The notes beneath the pieces are model-generated. The model was not told the DNA's origin. It saw only the letters and a list, made by a program, of their open reading frames with translations, and made no database searches. Of a stretch of 64,000 nt of DNA, positions 42,526 through 52,204 are shown piece by piece; position 1 is the first letter of the stretch, and every line of letters starts with the position of its first letter. The DNA comes from Miscanthus floridulus (taxonomy: Eukaryota; Streptophyta; Magnoliopsida; Poales; Poaceae), in NCBI RefSeq assembly GCF_019320115.1, contig NC_089591.1, positions 57,970,078 through 58,034,077 on the forward strand. The letters run 5' to 3'. A program made the translations under genes and the position numbers.

Positions 42526-43394
42526 CCCGGCAGCACAACGCGCGCCGTACGCCTACAACCACCACCAACTCCCCACCGACAGAAGCTCGCTCGCGCCCCC
42601 TATCTGGCACCCTCACTCAGATCCCAGCCACGCGCCTCAAACAGCTCGACAAACTGACCGCATTGCCCCGGCACCGCTGGCCTCGACAGCGCCCGACCCG
42701 AAAGCGACTGCCGATCCGACAAGCCCCGTGCCGTGCCGAGCGGCGGCGGCGGCGCGCCCCGCCGCAGTGCGAGTCAACCTCCCGCCGGAGCCGATCGCGG
42801 GGTCCTGTCGCCTGTCGGCGAGCGAGCGGGCCTGGGAATTCGCGGGCGAGAGATCCGGGGCGAGGCGAGGCGATTCCTCGTCTGGATTAAATTAACTGGA
42901 GCATTTTTTGGAAGCGGAGGCGAGTTAAAGAGGTGTGTCGGGAGGGAGGAGGAAGACGTGGGGCCGCGGCGCGGAGGTGGTGGTGGGAGTGCGAAATGCC
43001 GAAATGGAGTGGAGCCGTGGAGGGCTGCAGGTGGCGACTGGCGAGCGAATAGGACAGGAGTCGAGGGTGGGAACGGGAATACGGGGTGCTTTTTTTGCTT
43101 TGCGATTCGCGATTCCTTCCGGGTTATCCGCCGCGTGCTGTGTTACGTGTACGGAGTACCCCTTCTGCTCTGCCTGACTGCCTGCACAGATTTGGCCGTC
43201 TTTTCGTATAGGTTGTCACGTCCTTGTCGCTCGTCGGACGTTGCGTACATAAAGTATGTATACGTGTACCGTGTAGCGAGCACAGTAGGTAGAAATCAAT
43301 AAGGAACTCCTGCCATACGTATAGCTCAACCCCTTTTACCGTATCCACTTCTTTTCTTCTCTGTGCAAAACCACCACCACACTCATTTCTGGTA
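42526..43394. other. 5' flank of the casein kinase gene
   Basis: GC-rich leader and promoter sequence to about 43100, then mixed sequence. GC-rich open frames on plus are shadows. No separate gene is supported. Confidence 0.6.
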
Positions 43395-43440
43395 CTAATT
43401 CCGTTCCAAATTATAATCCGTTTGATTTTTTTATCCAAAG
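43395..43440. mobile_element. Stowaway-like MITE, left piece, interrupted by the Copia element
   Basis: CTAATTCCGTTCCAAATTAT after a TA at 43393-43394 forms the left terminal repeat. Its partner is at 56704-56891. The Copia insertion lies between them. Confidence 0.85.
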
Positions 43441-45015
43441 TGAAAGCATCTAGGCCCCTAGTTGGATTTCGGTGATTAATGTCAATACAAGATTACTATG
43501 ACTAACGTGTGTTTTGCAGAGGCAATTAAGTTAGGTCATGGTAATGGAGATCGATTGGGCAATCGAGGTTGTCATGCCCCTACGATGGAAATCGTTTCGG
43601 TTTTCAAAGGATGGACGACAAGGTTAAGGATAACTAGTTCTAAGTGTCGATTGAAGTTGGAGAGACACTTAGAGTAGTTTAGGACTTTGTTTTTTCCTTT
43701 GGTCGTACTATGAAGGGGGGTATGAACGGGTAGCTTGACCTAGTTGAGTCTAGTGAGTTAGGTGTGGTGCACACTTGTTAAAACTAGCTCTAGGTAGCTC
43801 CTATGAATGCCTAAGATCCTTTGGAGCAAACTTCATTCACATATGTTCGGAAGTTGGAAGTGAATGGAGGGTCAAATACTGACCGGACGCTGGCTCCGGT
43901 GCGACCGGACGCTGGCCGCAGGGTCCGGTCAGTTCATTTGACCGAGAAGATCAAGTCTGGTGTGACCGGACGCTGGGAGGTCATGTGACCGGACGCTGAG
44001 GGCCAACGTCCGGTCAACTCCAGTAAGGGTCCAGACTTGGAAAAGTGTGACCAGACGCGTCCGGTCAGTGTGACCGGACCCTGAGTATCCTGCGTCCGGT
44101 CGTTTACAGTAAGCATCCAAGAGCGACCGGACGCGTCCGGTCGGTACTGACCGGACCCTGACAGCGTCCGGTCATCACTTGAATGCTAGTTCGCGGGTTG
44201 AACTGACCGGAGCGTCCGGTCATCACGACCGGAGCGTCCGGTCATCCCGCAGAAGCTCATAACGGTTCGTTTTTCAGGCTGGCTTATAAATAGAAGCTTC
44301 ACTCGTGAGTGGAGCATCCTTTGCTCATTCCAACAGCTGAGAAACACGTTTGTGAGTGCCAAGAAGAGCAAGATCCTAGTGAGGTGTTTGTGATTTGAGA
44401 ATCCAAGAGAGTAGCCTCACTAGCAAATCAAGAGTAGCAAAGTGTGCATCCATCTTCTCATTAGGCTTCGCGTGGTCAAGTGAGAGTTCGTGCTTGTTAC
44501 TCTTGGTGATCGCCATCACCTAGACGGCTTGGTGGTGATTGGGAGTTTGGTGTTCACCCGGCGGAGCTTGTGGGTGACCCAACTCAAGTTGTGAGCGGTT
44601 TTGGGTGATTCACCGCGACGGAGTGTCGAAGAATCAACCCGTAGAGAGCACTTGATCCTTGCGCGGATCAAGGGGGAGCTACACCCTTGCGCGGGTGCTC
44701 CAACGAGGACTAGTGGGGAGTGGCGACTCTCCGATACCTCGGCAAAACATCGCCGCGTTTCTTTCTCTCTCTACTTACTTTGAGCTCTTACTTTGAGTAT
44801 TTACTTTGAGCAATTCAATACTTGTTTTACATCCATAGAATTGCTTGCTAGAGTAAGTTTGGAATATAGGTTGAGAGGTTGTTGTGCATTAGTTTGATAC
44901 AAACACTTTTCTAGGCACAAGGGGTTAATTGGGCTATCCGAAGGATTTGATTATTGCAAGAGAATTTAGAATTAGCCCAATTCACCCCCCCCTCTTGGGC
45001 ATCTTGATCCTTTCA
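43441..45015 (+). repeat. Left LTR (1575 bp)
   Basis: U3 carries an array of ACCGGACGC and GCGTCCGGT motifs at 43880-44250, then a TATA box at 44285. R-U5 contains a 60-codon chance frame that is also present in the right LTR. The 3' end reads GATCCTTTCA. Confidence 0.95.
44285..44292 (+). promoter_or_regulatory. LTR promoter TATA box
   Basis: TATAAATA within GGCTGGCTTATAAATAGAAG, just downstream of the CCGGACGC array. The right LTR has the same box at 55970-55977. Transcription would start about 30 bp downstream. Confidence 0.75.
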
Positions 45016-45031
45016 ATTGGTATCAGAGCCT
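45016..45031 (+). other. Primer-binding site
   Basis: ATTGGTATCAGAGCC follows the LTR end directly. TGGTATCAGAGC is complementary to the 3' end of plant initiator tRNA-Met, the usual Copia primer. Confidence 0.9.
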
Positions 45032-45068
45032 CGTGCTCACGTTTTTAAGCTTAATCGCTTAGAGCAAG

Positions 45069-47174
45069 ATGTCTCACGGGGATGGACCTCCTCCTATCTT
45101 TGAGGGAGATGATTTTCCATATTGGAAAATCCACATGGAGGCATACTTAGAAGCTCTAGATGTTGGAATTCTTAGAGCCGCCTCTCAAGGGTTCCCCGCA
45201 CCTAGGAATGCCGCACAACTTCAAGGCGATGAAGTGAATTATGAGAAATGGAATGCAAAGGCTCGCAACACCATTTTTAGAGGCCTTTGTAAAGAGGTGT
45301 TCAATCGTGTAAGGAACCACAAAGACGCCCATGCTCTATGGTCGGACGTTTGTGCGCTCCATGAGGGAACCAAGAGTGAGCGTGAGGAACGCTATCATCT
45401 TGTGATTAAAAAGCTAAATTCTTTTGAGATGTTTCCCAAAAAAAGTGCTAATGAGATGTATTCTCGATTAAATGTTCTTGTAGAGGAAGTCAATGGGCTT
45501 GGACTTACTCAAATGTCACCATCCGATGTTGTGAGAAAAATCTTGAGTGTCCTCCCTATTGATAAATATGGGCATATTGTGACCGTGCTACATCAAGGTG
45601 ATCTTTCCACCGCTACACCGACACAAATCTTGGGAAAGATCAATGCTCATGAGATGTACATGCACATCACACCACAAGATGGCTCATCCTCTACAAAGAA
45701 GAAAGAGAAGGACTTAGCATTCAAAGCTAGCCAAGACAAGGGCAAAGCAAAACTTGAGTATGAGAGCTCAAGTGATGAAGATGATGAAGAAAGCCTTGCC
45801 CTCATGGTGAAGAAGACCACCAAGATGCTAAAAAGGCTAAATAAGAGTGGCATCAAGTTTGATGGCAAGAAGAAGTTCTTCACAAGCTCAAGAAGAAAGC
45901 CAATCTCCGAGATGGATTGCTACAATTGTGGCGAACTTGGCCATCTAGCTCATCAATGCACAAAGCCCAAGAAAGACAAGTTCAAGAATAAGGGCAAGAA
46001 AGATGATTCAAGTGATGAAGATGAAAAGAAGAAGAACAAGCCATACAAGAAGAGAGATGGCAAAAAGAGGGACTTCTACAAGAAGAAGAAGAGTGGCAAG
46101 GCCTACATTGTCGGTGATTGGCTCATGGACATTGATTCATCAAGTGGATCATCCGATGATGAGAGTGACGATGAAAAAGTGGCCGCCATTGCTATTGATC
46201 TTGCATCTTCACCGCCACCATCGCCATCATCCTCTACACACCTATGCTTTATGGCCAAAGGTGAACGCAAGGTAACTAAGAGTGATGATAGTAGTGATGA
46301 TGAACATGCTAGTGATGATGATAGTGATAGCGATGATGATGACTCACCTACATATGATGATCTTGTCAAAATACTAAGAAAATATACTAAGATCATTAGA
46401 AAGAGTAGAGCTACAAATGAAAAACTTGATGCTAAAAATGATTCACTCTTAGCTAAGTGTGATACATTAGAAAAGGCTAATGATGAGCTCAAAGAAACAA
46501 ATGATTCTATATCATCCAAACTCAAGGAGCTCAAATCTTCTAAGAAAGAGCTTAAAGATAAAAATGATAAACTTGAGTGGGTGCACAATGAGCTTGTCAC
46601 TAGTCACCATAAGCTAAAAGATGAATATACAACTCTAAAGATCAATTATGATACCCTTATTATTGCACAAGAATTCTTACCAAATGAGCCACATGATGCT
46701 ACTAACCATGTTGTTAAGATTGATATAGCTACCTCATGTGATGATTTAATTGATGAAAGCATTGAGCATGGATCTAGTAGCAAGGGCAAGCAAGTGGTTG
46801 AGTGCAATGACTATGATGAGTTTGTCAAGCTCAAGAGTGACAATGAGAAGCTCATGAAAGATCTTAAAGAGATGAAAAGTCACAACACCATTGTGCTAGA
46901 AACTCTTGATCATGACAAAGAGGTGATCCTTGAGAATGAGAAGCTAAAAGAAGAAATCAAGAAACTCAAGGAGGAGAAGAACAATGATATTCTCAAGGAA
47001 GAGAATAAGAAGCTCAAGATGGAGAAAGAGCATCTCAAGGTGGGATTGAGCAAGTTTGCTAGAGGCAAGCATCTCCAAAGTGAGCTACTCATGAATACCG
47101 TCATAAAGATGGATAGAAGTGGCATTGGATATATGGCAAGTGTAGAGAAGAAGAAGGCTCAATCTCAACACTAA
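45069..47174 (+). CDS. gag: Copia gag polyprotein segment
   Basis: A 701-residue frame ending at TAA (47172). The N-terminal part (FEGDDFPYWKIHMEAYL, then KSEREERYHLVIKKLNSFEM) matches the plant Copia gag domain (UBN2/DUF4219 type). A zinc knuckle CYNCGELGHLAHQC lies at about residue 284, then a Lys/Ser/Asp-rich linker. A long coiled coil (about 46380-47040) is built of Lys/Glu/Leu heptads. The frame continues in the same phase past the stop with a second knuckle, CFECGLEGHFAHEC (47204-47246). The product would form the particle and bind RNA. Confidence 0.9.
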   Translation: MSHGDGPPPIFEGDDFPYWKIHMEAYLEALDVGILRAASQGFPAPRNAAQLQGDEVNYEKWNAKARNTIFRGLCKEVFNRVRNHKDAHALWSDVCALHEGTKSEREERYHLVIKKLNSFEMFPKKSANEMYSRLNVLVEEVNGLGLTQMSPSDVVRKILSVLPIDKYGHIVTVLHQGDLSTATPTQILGKINAHEMYMHITPQDGSSSTKKKEKDLAFKASQDKGKAKLEYESSSDEDDEESLALMVKKTTKMLKRLNKSGIKFDGKKKFFTSSRRKPISEMDCYNCGELGHLAHQCTKPKKDKFKNKGKKDDSSDEDEKKKNKPYKKRDGKKRDFYKKKKSGKAYIVGDWLMDIDSSSGSSDDESDDEKVAAIAIDLASSPPPSPSSSTHLCFMAKGERKVTKSDDSSDDEHASDDDSDSDDDDSPTYDDLVKILRKYTKIIRKSRATNEKLDAKNDSLLAKCDTLEKANDELKETNDSISSKLKELKSSKKELKDKNDKLEWVHNELVTSHHKLKDEYTTLKINYDTLIIAQEFLPNEPHDATNHVVKIDIATSCDDLIDESIEHGSSSKGKQVVECNDYDEFVKLKSDNEKLMKDLKEMKSHNTIVLETLDHDKEVILENEKLKEEIKKLKEEKNNDILKEENKKLKMEKEHLKVGLSKFARGKHLQSELLMNTVIKMDRSGIGYMASVEKKKAQSQH

Positions 47175-48026
47175 CAATCAAAGCCAAAGCCAAAGCCAAA
47201 GAGATGTTTTGAGTGTGGACTAGAAGGCCACTTTGCTCATGAGTGTCAAACTCCACCACCACAACCCTTGCCCAAGCATGCTAGACCCTTTGCTTTCAAT
47301 GCTCACTACATGCTTAGAAAAGATTCGAGTGGAAAGATGAAAGTCATGTTCTTAGGTCCCCCCAACAAGAGTAGGCCTAAGAAAGTTTGGGTGGCTAAGT
47401 CACTTGTTGAGAAGGTGAAGGGCCCTCAACAAGCTTGGATCCCTAAAGCTTGAATCTTTTGTGTGTAGGTGAACTACAAGACCGGTGGAAGTCATTGGGT
47501 TATTGATAGTGGTTGCACTCAACATATGACCGGTGATCCTCGTATGTTCACCTCACTAGATGAAGAGGTAGATGGACAAGAGAAAATAACATTTGGAGAT
47601 AATTCAAAGGGCAAGGTTAAAGGATTGGGCAAAGTGGCAATATCAAATGATCATTCCATCTCCAATGTGCTCTATGTTGCTTCATTGAGCTTCAACTTGC
47701 TATCCGTTGGGCAATTGTGTGATCTTGGCTTTCAATGCTTATTCACCGAGAAGGAGGTGGTTGTATCCAAGGTAGATGACAATCAAGTGATATTCAATGA
47801 ATTTAGATACAATAACTTATATCTAGTTGACTTCACCTCCGAAGATGCAAACTTGAAGACTTGCCTATTCACCAAAATAACACTTGGGTGGCTATGGCAT
47901 AGAAGACTTGCTCATGTTGGGATGAGCTCACTCAAGAAGCTTATGAAGAATGATTTGGTGAGAGGGTTGAAGGATGTGAAGTTTGAGAAGGACAAGCTTT
48001 GTAGTGCATGTCAAGCCGGCAAGTAA
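47175..48026 (+). pseudogene. Copia second zinc knuckle, protease and pre-integrase segment, interrupted
   Basis: Same phase as gag. It contains stops TGA at 47451, TAG at 47466 and TAA at 48024. The aspartic protease motif is IDSGCTQHMTGD at about 47500. The GAG-pre-integrase region includes WLWHRRLAHVGMSSLKKL and a CSACQAGK end. All stops here are of kinds a single C-to-T change could create. Because of the stops the segment cannot be translated in one piece. Confidence 0.85.
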
Positions 48027-49628
48027 GTTACAAACACTCATCCAACCAAAGCTTTCATGTCAACCATAAGAGTGCTAGAACTCCTACACATGGATTTATT
48101 TGGACCAACAACATACAAGAGTTTGGAAGGAAATCTCTATTGTCTTGTGATTGTGGATGACTATTCAAGATATACATGGGTGTTCTTTCTTCATGACAAA
48201 TCCAAAGTTGCATCTTGTTTCAAGAAGTTTGCCAAGAGAGCTCAAAATGAATTTGAAGTGAAGCTCAAGAAGATAAGAAGTGACAATGGCAAAGAGTTTG
48301 ACAACACAAATATAGAAGCTTATTGTGATGAAGTTGGAATCAAACATAAAGTCTCCGCAACCTATACTCCTCAACAAAATGGTGTAGTTGAGAGAAAGAA
48401 CCGGACTTTGATCACTCTTGCAAGGACAATGCTAGATGAGTACAACACCCCCGAAGCTCTATGGGCGGAAGCAATCAACACCGCATGTTATGCATCCAAC
48501 CGCCTATTTCTTCAAAAGTTCCTTGTCAAGACTCCATATGAGTTGCTCAATGGGAAGAAGCCGGACGTCTCCTTCTTTAGGGTGTTTGGTTGCAAGTGCT
48601 ACATCTATAAGAAGCGGCAACACCTAGGGAAGTTTCAAAGGCGTTGTGATATAGGTTTTCTTGTTGGTTACTCATTGAAGTCCAAAGCATATAGAGTATT
48701 TAATCATGCCACCGGCTTGGTTGAAGAAACATATGATGTGGAATTTGATGAATCTAACGGCTCCCAAGGAGCACATGAGAATCTTGATGATGTAGGTGAT
48801 GAACCATTGAGGGAGGCTATGAAGAATATTCCGGTGGAAGACATCAAGCCAAAAGATGATGAAGATGATGTACAAGTCATTAATCAACCCTCTTCATCAA
48901 ATGTACCACAAGATGGTGAAAAAGTTGGGAGAGTAGAAAATGAAGATACTCATATCTCCCATGAGCAAATGGTGGTACAAGCACAAGATGTTGATGCTCC
49001 ACAACCTCCTCCTCAAGTGGTCAATAGAAGAAATACACCTCTCCTACAAGATCATCCACAAGATCTCATCATAGGGAGTCCAACAAAGGGGGTGATGACT
49101 CGATCTCAAAAGCTTACTTCATTTATTGCTCATCACTCTTTTGTCTCTTGCTATGAGCCTACCAAGGTAGAAGATGCTCTTAAAGATCCGGATTGGATCA
49201 ATGCCATGCATGAAGAGTTGAACAACTTCACTCGCAATGAAGTTTGGAATCTTGAAGAGCGATCAAAAGATGCAAGAGTTATTGGAACAAAGTGGGTGTT
49301 CCGCAACAAGCAAGATGATCAAGGTGTTGTTGTGAGGAACAAGGCAAGACTAGTGGCAAAGGGGTTCTCTCAAGTTGAAGGTCTAGATTTTGGAGAAACC
49401 TTTGCACCGGTTGCAAGATTAGAAGCCATCCGTATCCTTCTTGCATATGCATCACATCATGAAATGAAACTATATCAAATGGATGTGAAAAGTGCATTCT
49501 TAAATGGCTTTATTAATGAACTAGTCTATGTTGATCAACCTCCCGGGTTTGAAGACCCTAGATATCCTAATCATGTTTATAGGTTGTACAAGGCACTATA
49601 TGGGCTTAAGCAAGCCCCAAGAGCTTAG
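48027..49628 (+). pseudogene. pol: Copia integrase and N-terminal reverse transcriptase segment
   Basis: Same phase as gag. The integrase core has the three acidic contexts [20 protein letters not shown] and [13 protein letters not shown] (D, D, E). An acidic linker follows (48750-49090). The reverse transcriptase begins at [17 protein letters not shown], with [20 protein letters not shown] and [14 protein letters not shown] at 49626 interrupts just after YGLKQAPRA. The domain order is diagnostic for Copia (Pseudoviridae-type) rather than Gypsy. Confidence 0.92.
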
Positions 49629-50698
49629 TATGAGCGCCTTCGGGACTTTCTTATTGAAAAGGGCTTCACCATTGGGAAGGTCGACACCACACTATTCACC
49701 AAGAAGCTTGATGGGCATATCTTCATTTGTCAAGTATATGTTGATGATATCATCTTTGGATCATCAAATGAAGACTCATGCAAAGAATTTGGTGAATTGA
49801 TGTCTAAGGAGTTCGAGATGTCAATGATTGGTGAGCTTACATTCTTTCTTGGTTTTCAAGTCAAGCAAATGAAAGAAGGTATATTCATCTCTCAAGAGAA
49901 ATACACAAAAGATCTTCTCAAGAGATTCAAGATGGATGAATGTAAGCCAATCAAGACCCCAATGCCTACCAATGGACATCTTGACCTAGATGAGGGAGGT
50001 AACTCGGTTGATCAAACTCTCTACCGTTCTATGATTGGTAGCTTGTTATATTTAACCGTATCTAGGCCCGACATCATGTTTAGTGTGTGTATGTGTGCTA
50101 GATTTCAAGCTAGTCCTAAGGAAACACATTTAATTGCCGTAAAAAGAATCCTTAGGTATCTTAAGCACACACCAAGCATAGGCCTTTGGTATCCCAAAGG
50201 AGCTTTATTTGAATTAATTGGCTATTCCGATTCGGACTACGCCGGATGCAAAGTTGATAGAAAGAGCACATCCGGAGGGTGCCATTTGCTTGGTAGATCA
50301 CTTGTGTCTTGGTCCTCCAAGAAACAAAATAGTGTGGCTTTGTCCACCGCCAAAGCGGAATACATTGCCGCGGGTGCTTGTTGTGCACAAATATTATACA
50401 TGAAACAAACTTACTAGACTATGGAGTAGTTCTAGAGAAAGTACCTCTCTTGTGCGACAATGAAAGTGCGGTAAAACTTGCAAATAATCCGGTTCAATAT
50501 TCTCGCACCAAGCATATAGATATCCGCCATCATTTTCTAAGAGATCATGTAGCCAAAAATGATATATCACTAGAGGGTGTAAGATCCGAAGATCAATTAG
50601 CAGATATCTTTACTAAACCGTTAGATGAAGCTACATTTTGTAGATTGCGGAATGAGCTCAATGTACTTGATTTTAGTAACTTCACTAAAAATTGAGCT
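49629..50698 (+). pseudogene. pol: Copia reverse transcriptase C-terminal part and RNase H, frameshifted
   Basis: Contains the catalytic YVDD at about 49738-49750 (CQVYVDDIIFGSS), SMIGELTFFLGFQVKQMKEG, then RNase H with SDSDYAGCKVDRKSTSG and STAKAEYIA. A one-base loss near 50411 ends the frame at TAG (50415). The remaining RNase H (LLCDNESAVKLANNP, SRTKHIDIRHHFLRDH, LADIFTKPL) continues in another phase to a stop at about 50693. Confidence 0.9.
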
Positions 50699-51074
50699 TG
50701 TGTTGTCCCTTGCATTCATTGTAATATACAACATGTTTAATTTGTAGCAATGCATATAGGGCTTGTCTAACATGGTTAAGATAACCGCCGAAAAGCGTGT
50801 GAAGAAGCTTAACCTTGGATCAAACTTGACAAGCAACTAGATTTACTTACAAGCATTACATATGCATGAATGTTGTTTTGTCGTTTTGTTTCATTTGCCC
50901 TCTTGTTGCCTAGTTTCTTAAAAAGAATTATAGCCTAAGGCAAAATATTTTGAAAAATATGAGGGTTTGAGAGAGGTCACTCACATCAGTCCCAATTGGT
51001 GTTTATTTGGATCTTATTCAAGTTGGGACTTGATTGGGAACAGGCAGCGCAAAGGAAGGTTGAAGGATTGCTGG

Positions 51075-51426
51075 AAAAGGTGCACCGGATGCTGCACCGG
51101 ACGCTGCTGTCCAGCGTCCGGTCAGTTCACAGGAGGTGAACTGCTGTTGAAGGAGTGACCGGACGCTGCGTCTGTGCGTCCGGTTAGAAAGGGCTTAGCG
51201 TCCGGTCGATCGACAAAGTTAAACTGACCGGACCCTGCCTGCGTCCGGTCATGGACCACCGGACGCGTCCGGTCGCGATTCTAGAGGATTTGGACCTCTC
51301 TGGAATCGACCGGACGCTGGGTGGTAGCGTCCGGTCGCTACCACCGGAGCGTCCGGTCAGTAGATCTCGCGCGACTTCAAGTCTCTTTTCGGTTTCCTTT
51401 TCTGTCGCGTTTGGGGGATTATAAAT
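51075..51426 (+). promoter_or_regulatory. Internal LTR-like CCGGACGC array with TATA box
   Basis: About a dozen copies of ACCGGACGC, CCGGACCCTG or GCGTCCGGT occur at 51085-51360, the same motifs as in U3 of the LTRs. TATAAAT follows at 51420. A GC-rich leader comes next, with a candidate intron at about 51951-52061 (GTAGAA...TCGTGCAG), and then the extra ORF. The arrangement mirrors LTR U3 plus TATA and suggests a second promoter inside the element. Function is inferred. Confidence 0.6.
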
Positions 51427-52204
51427 CCGGACCTTCGGTTCACCTGCCTTACCAGCGCCTCCGTGAGCCCGCAACCAAGCCGCCACCTCCTGCCTAGCCG
51501 CGCCGCCGCAGCCTCGCTCGCCAGCCCTAGCCCGAGCAGCCGCACGCCGCCGCAGCCTCGCCGCGCCACCACGCCTGCCCAGCCGTGCGCCACCACGCCT
51601 GCCCAGCCGCGCGCCTCCGTGCCCCTGTCCCGCGCCACCACCGGTCCGTCGCAGCCAAGCGTCGCCGAGCTCCGGCCCTGCCTTGCCTCTGCTCAGTGCC
51701 TCGTCGGCCTCCTCGCGCCCTAGCTCGTTGCTTCATCATTGCCAAGGCTGCCAATCTTCGCCGCTCTTGCCCTATCCTCCCATTGTTTGGTAAGGCAAAT
51801 CTTGTGGTTCAATCTTGATCTCCAATTGTGACCTAGATCAAATTCTAAATACATTGATTCCCCATTGCATTCAGGGCGTTTGACCTAACCCTAACCGGTT
51901 CCAAGATCCCCCACGTGACGTCTTATCTATTCTCGGATCGCTGATCGTCAGGTAGAAAGCCACTCGATTCATTTTCGCATCTACATTGCTTTCTCTATTA
52001 GGGTTTTGTATATATTAGCAATATGGTATTTATTTGTATATCCATCTATTCTATCGTGCAGCGAGTCGGTTCCGTTGTGGTTCAATTGGCAGTTGGCAGT
52101 TAACTCGGAGCCAAGCTCGTGAGTAAGGATCGAGGCCAAGCCTCGAAAGCGACAGTTTGACAGTTGATCTTCATCAGCGTCAGTTCACCATCTTGTCAGT
52201 TCAG

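Noticed and set aside
44601..44783. 60-residue frame repeated in both LTRs (also 56286-56468)
   Set aside because: It lies in R/U5 of the LTR and is conserved only because the LTRs are duplicates. There are no domain features.
46103..46600. Ser-rich minus-strand frame inside gag
   Set aside because: It is antisense to the Asp/Glu/Lys-rich gag coiled coil, and its composition follows from that.
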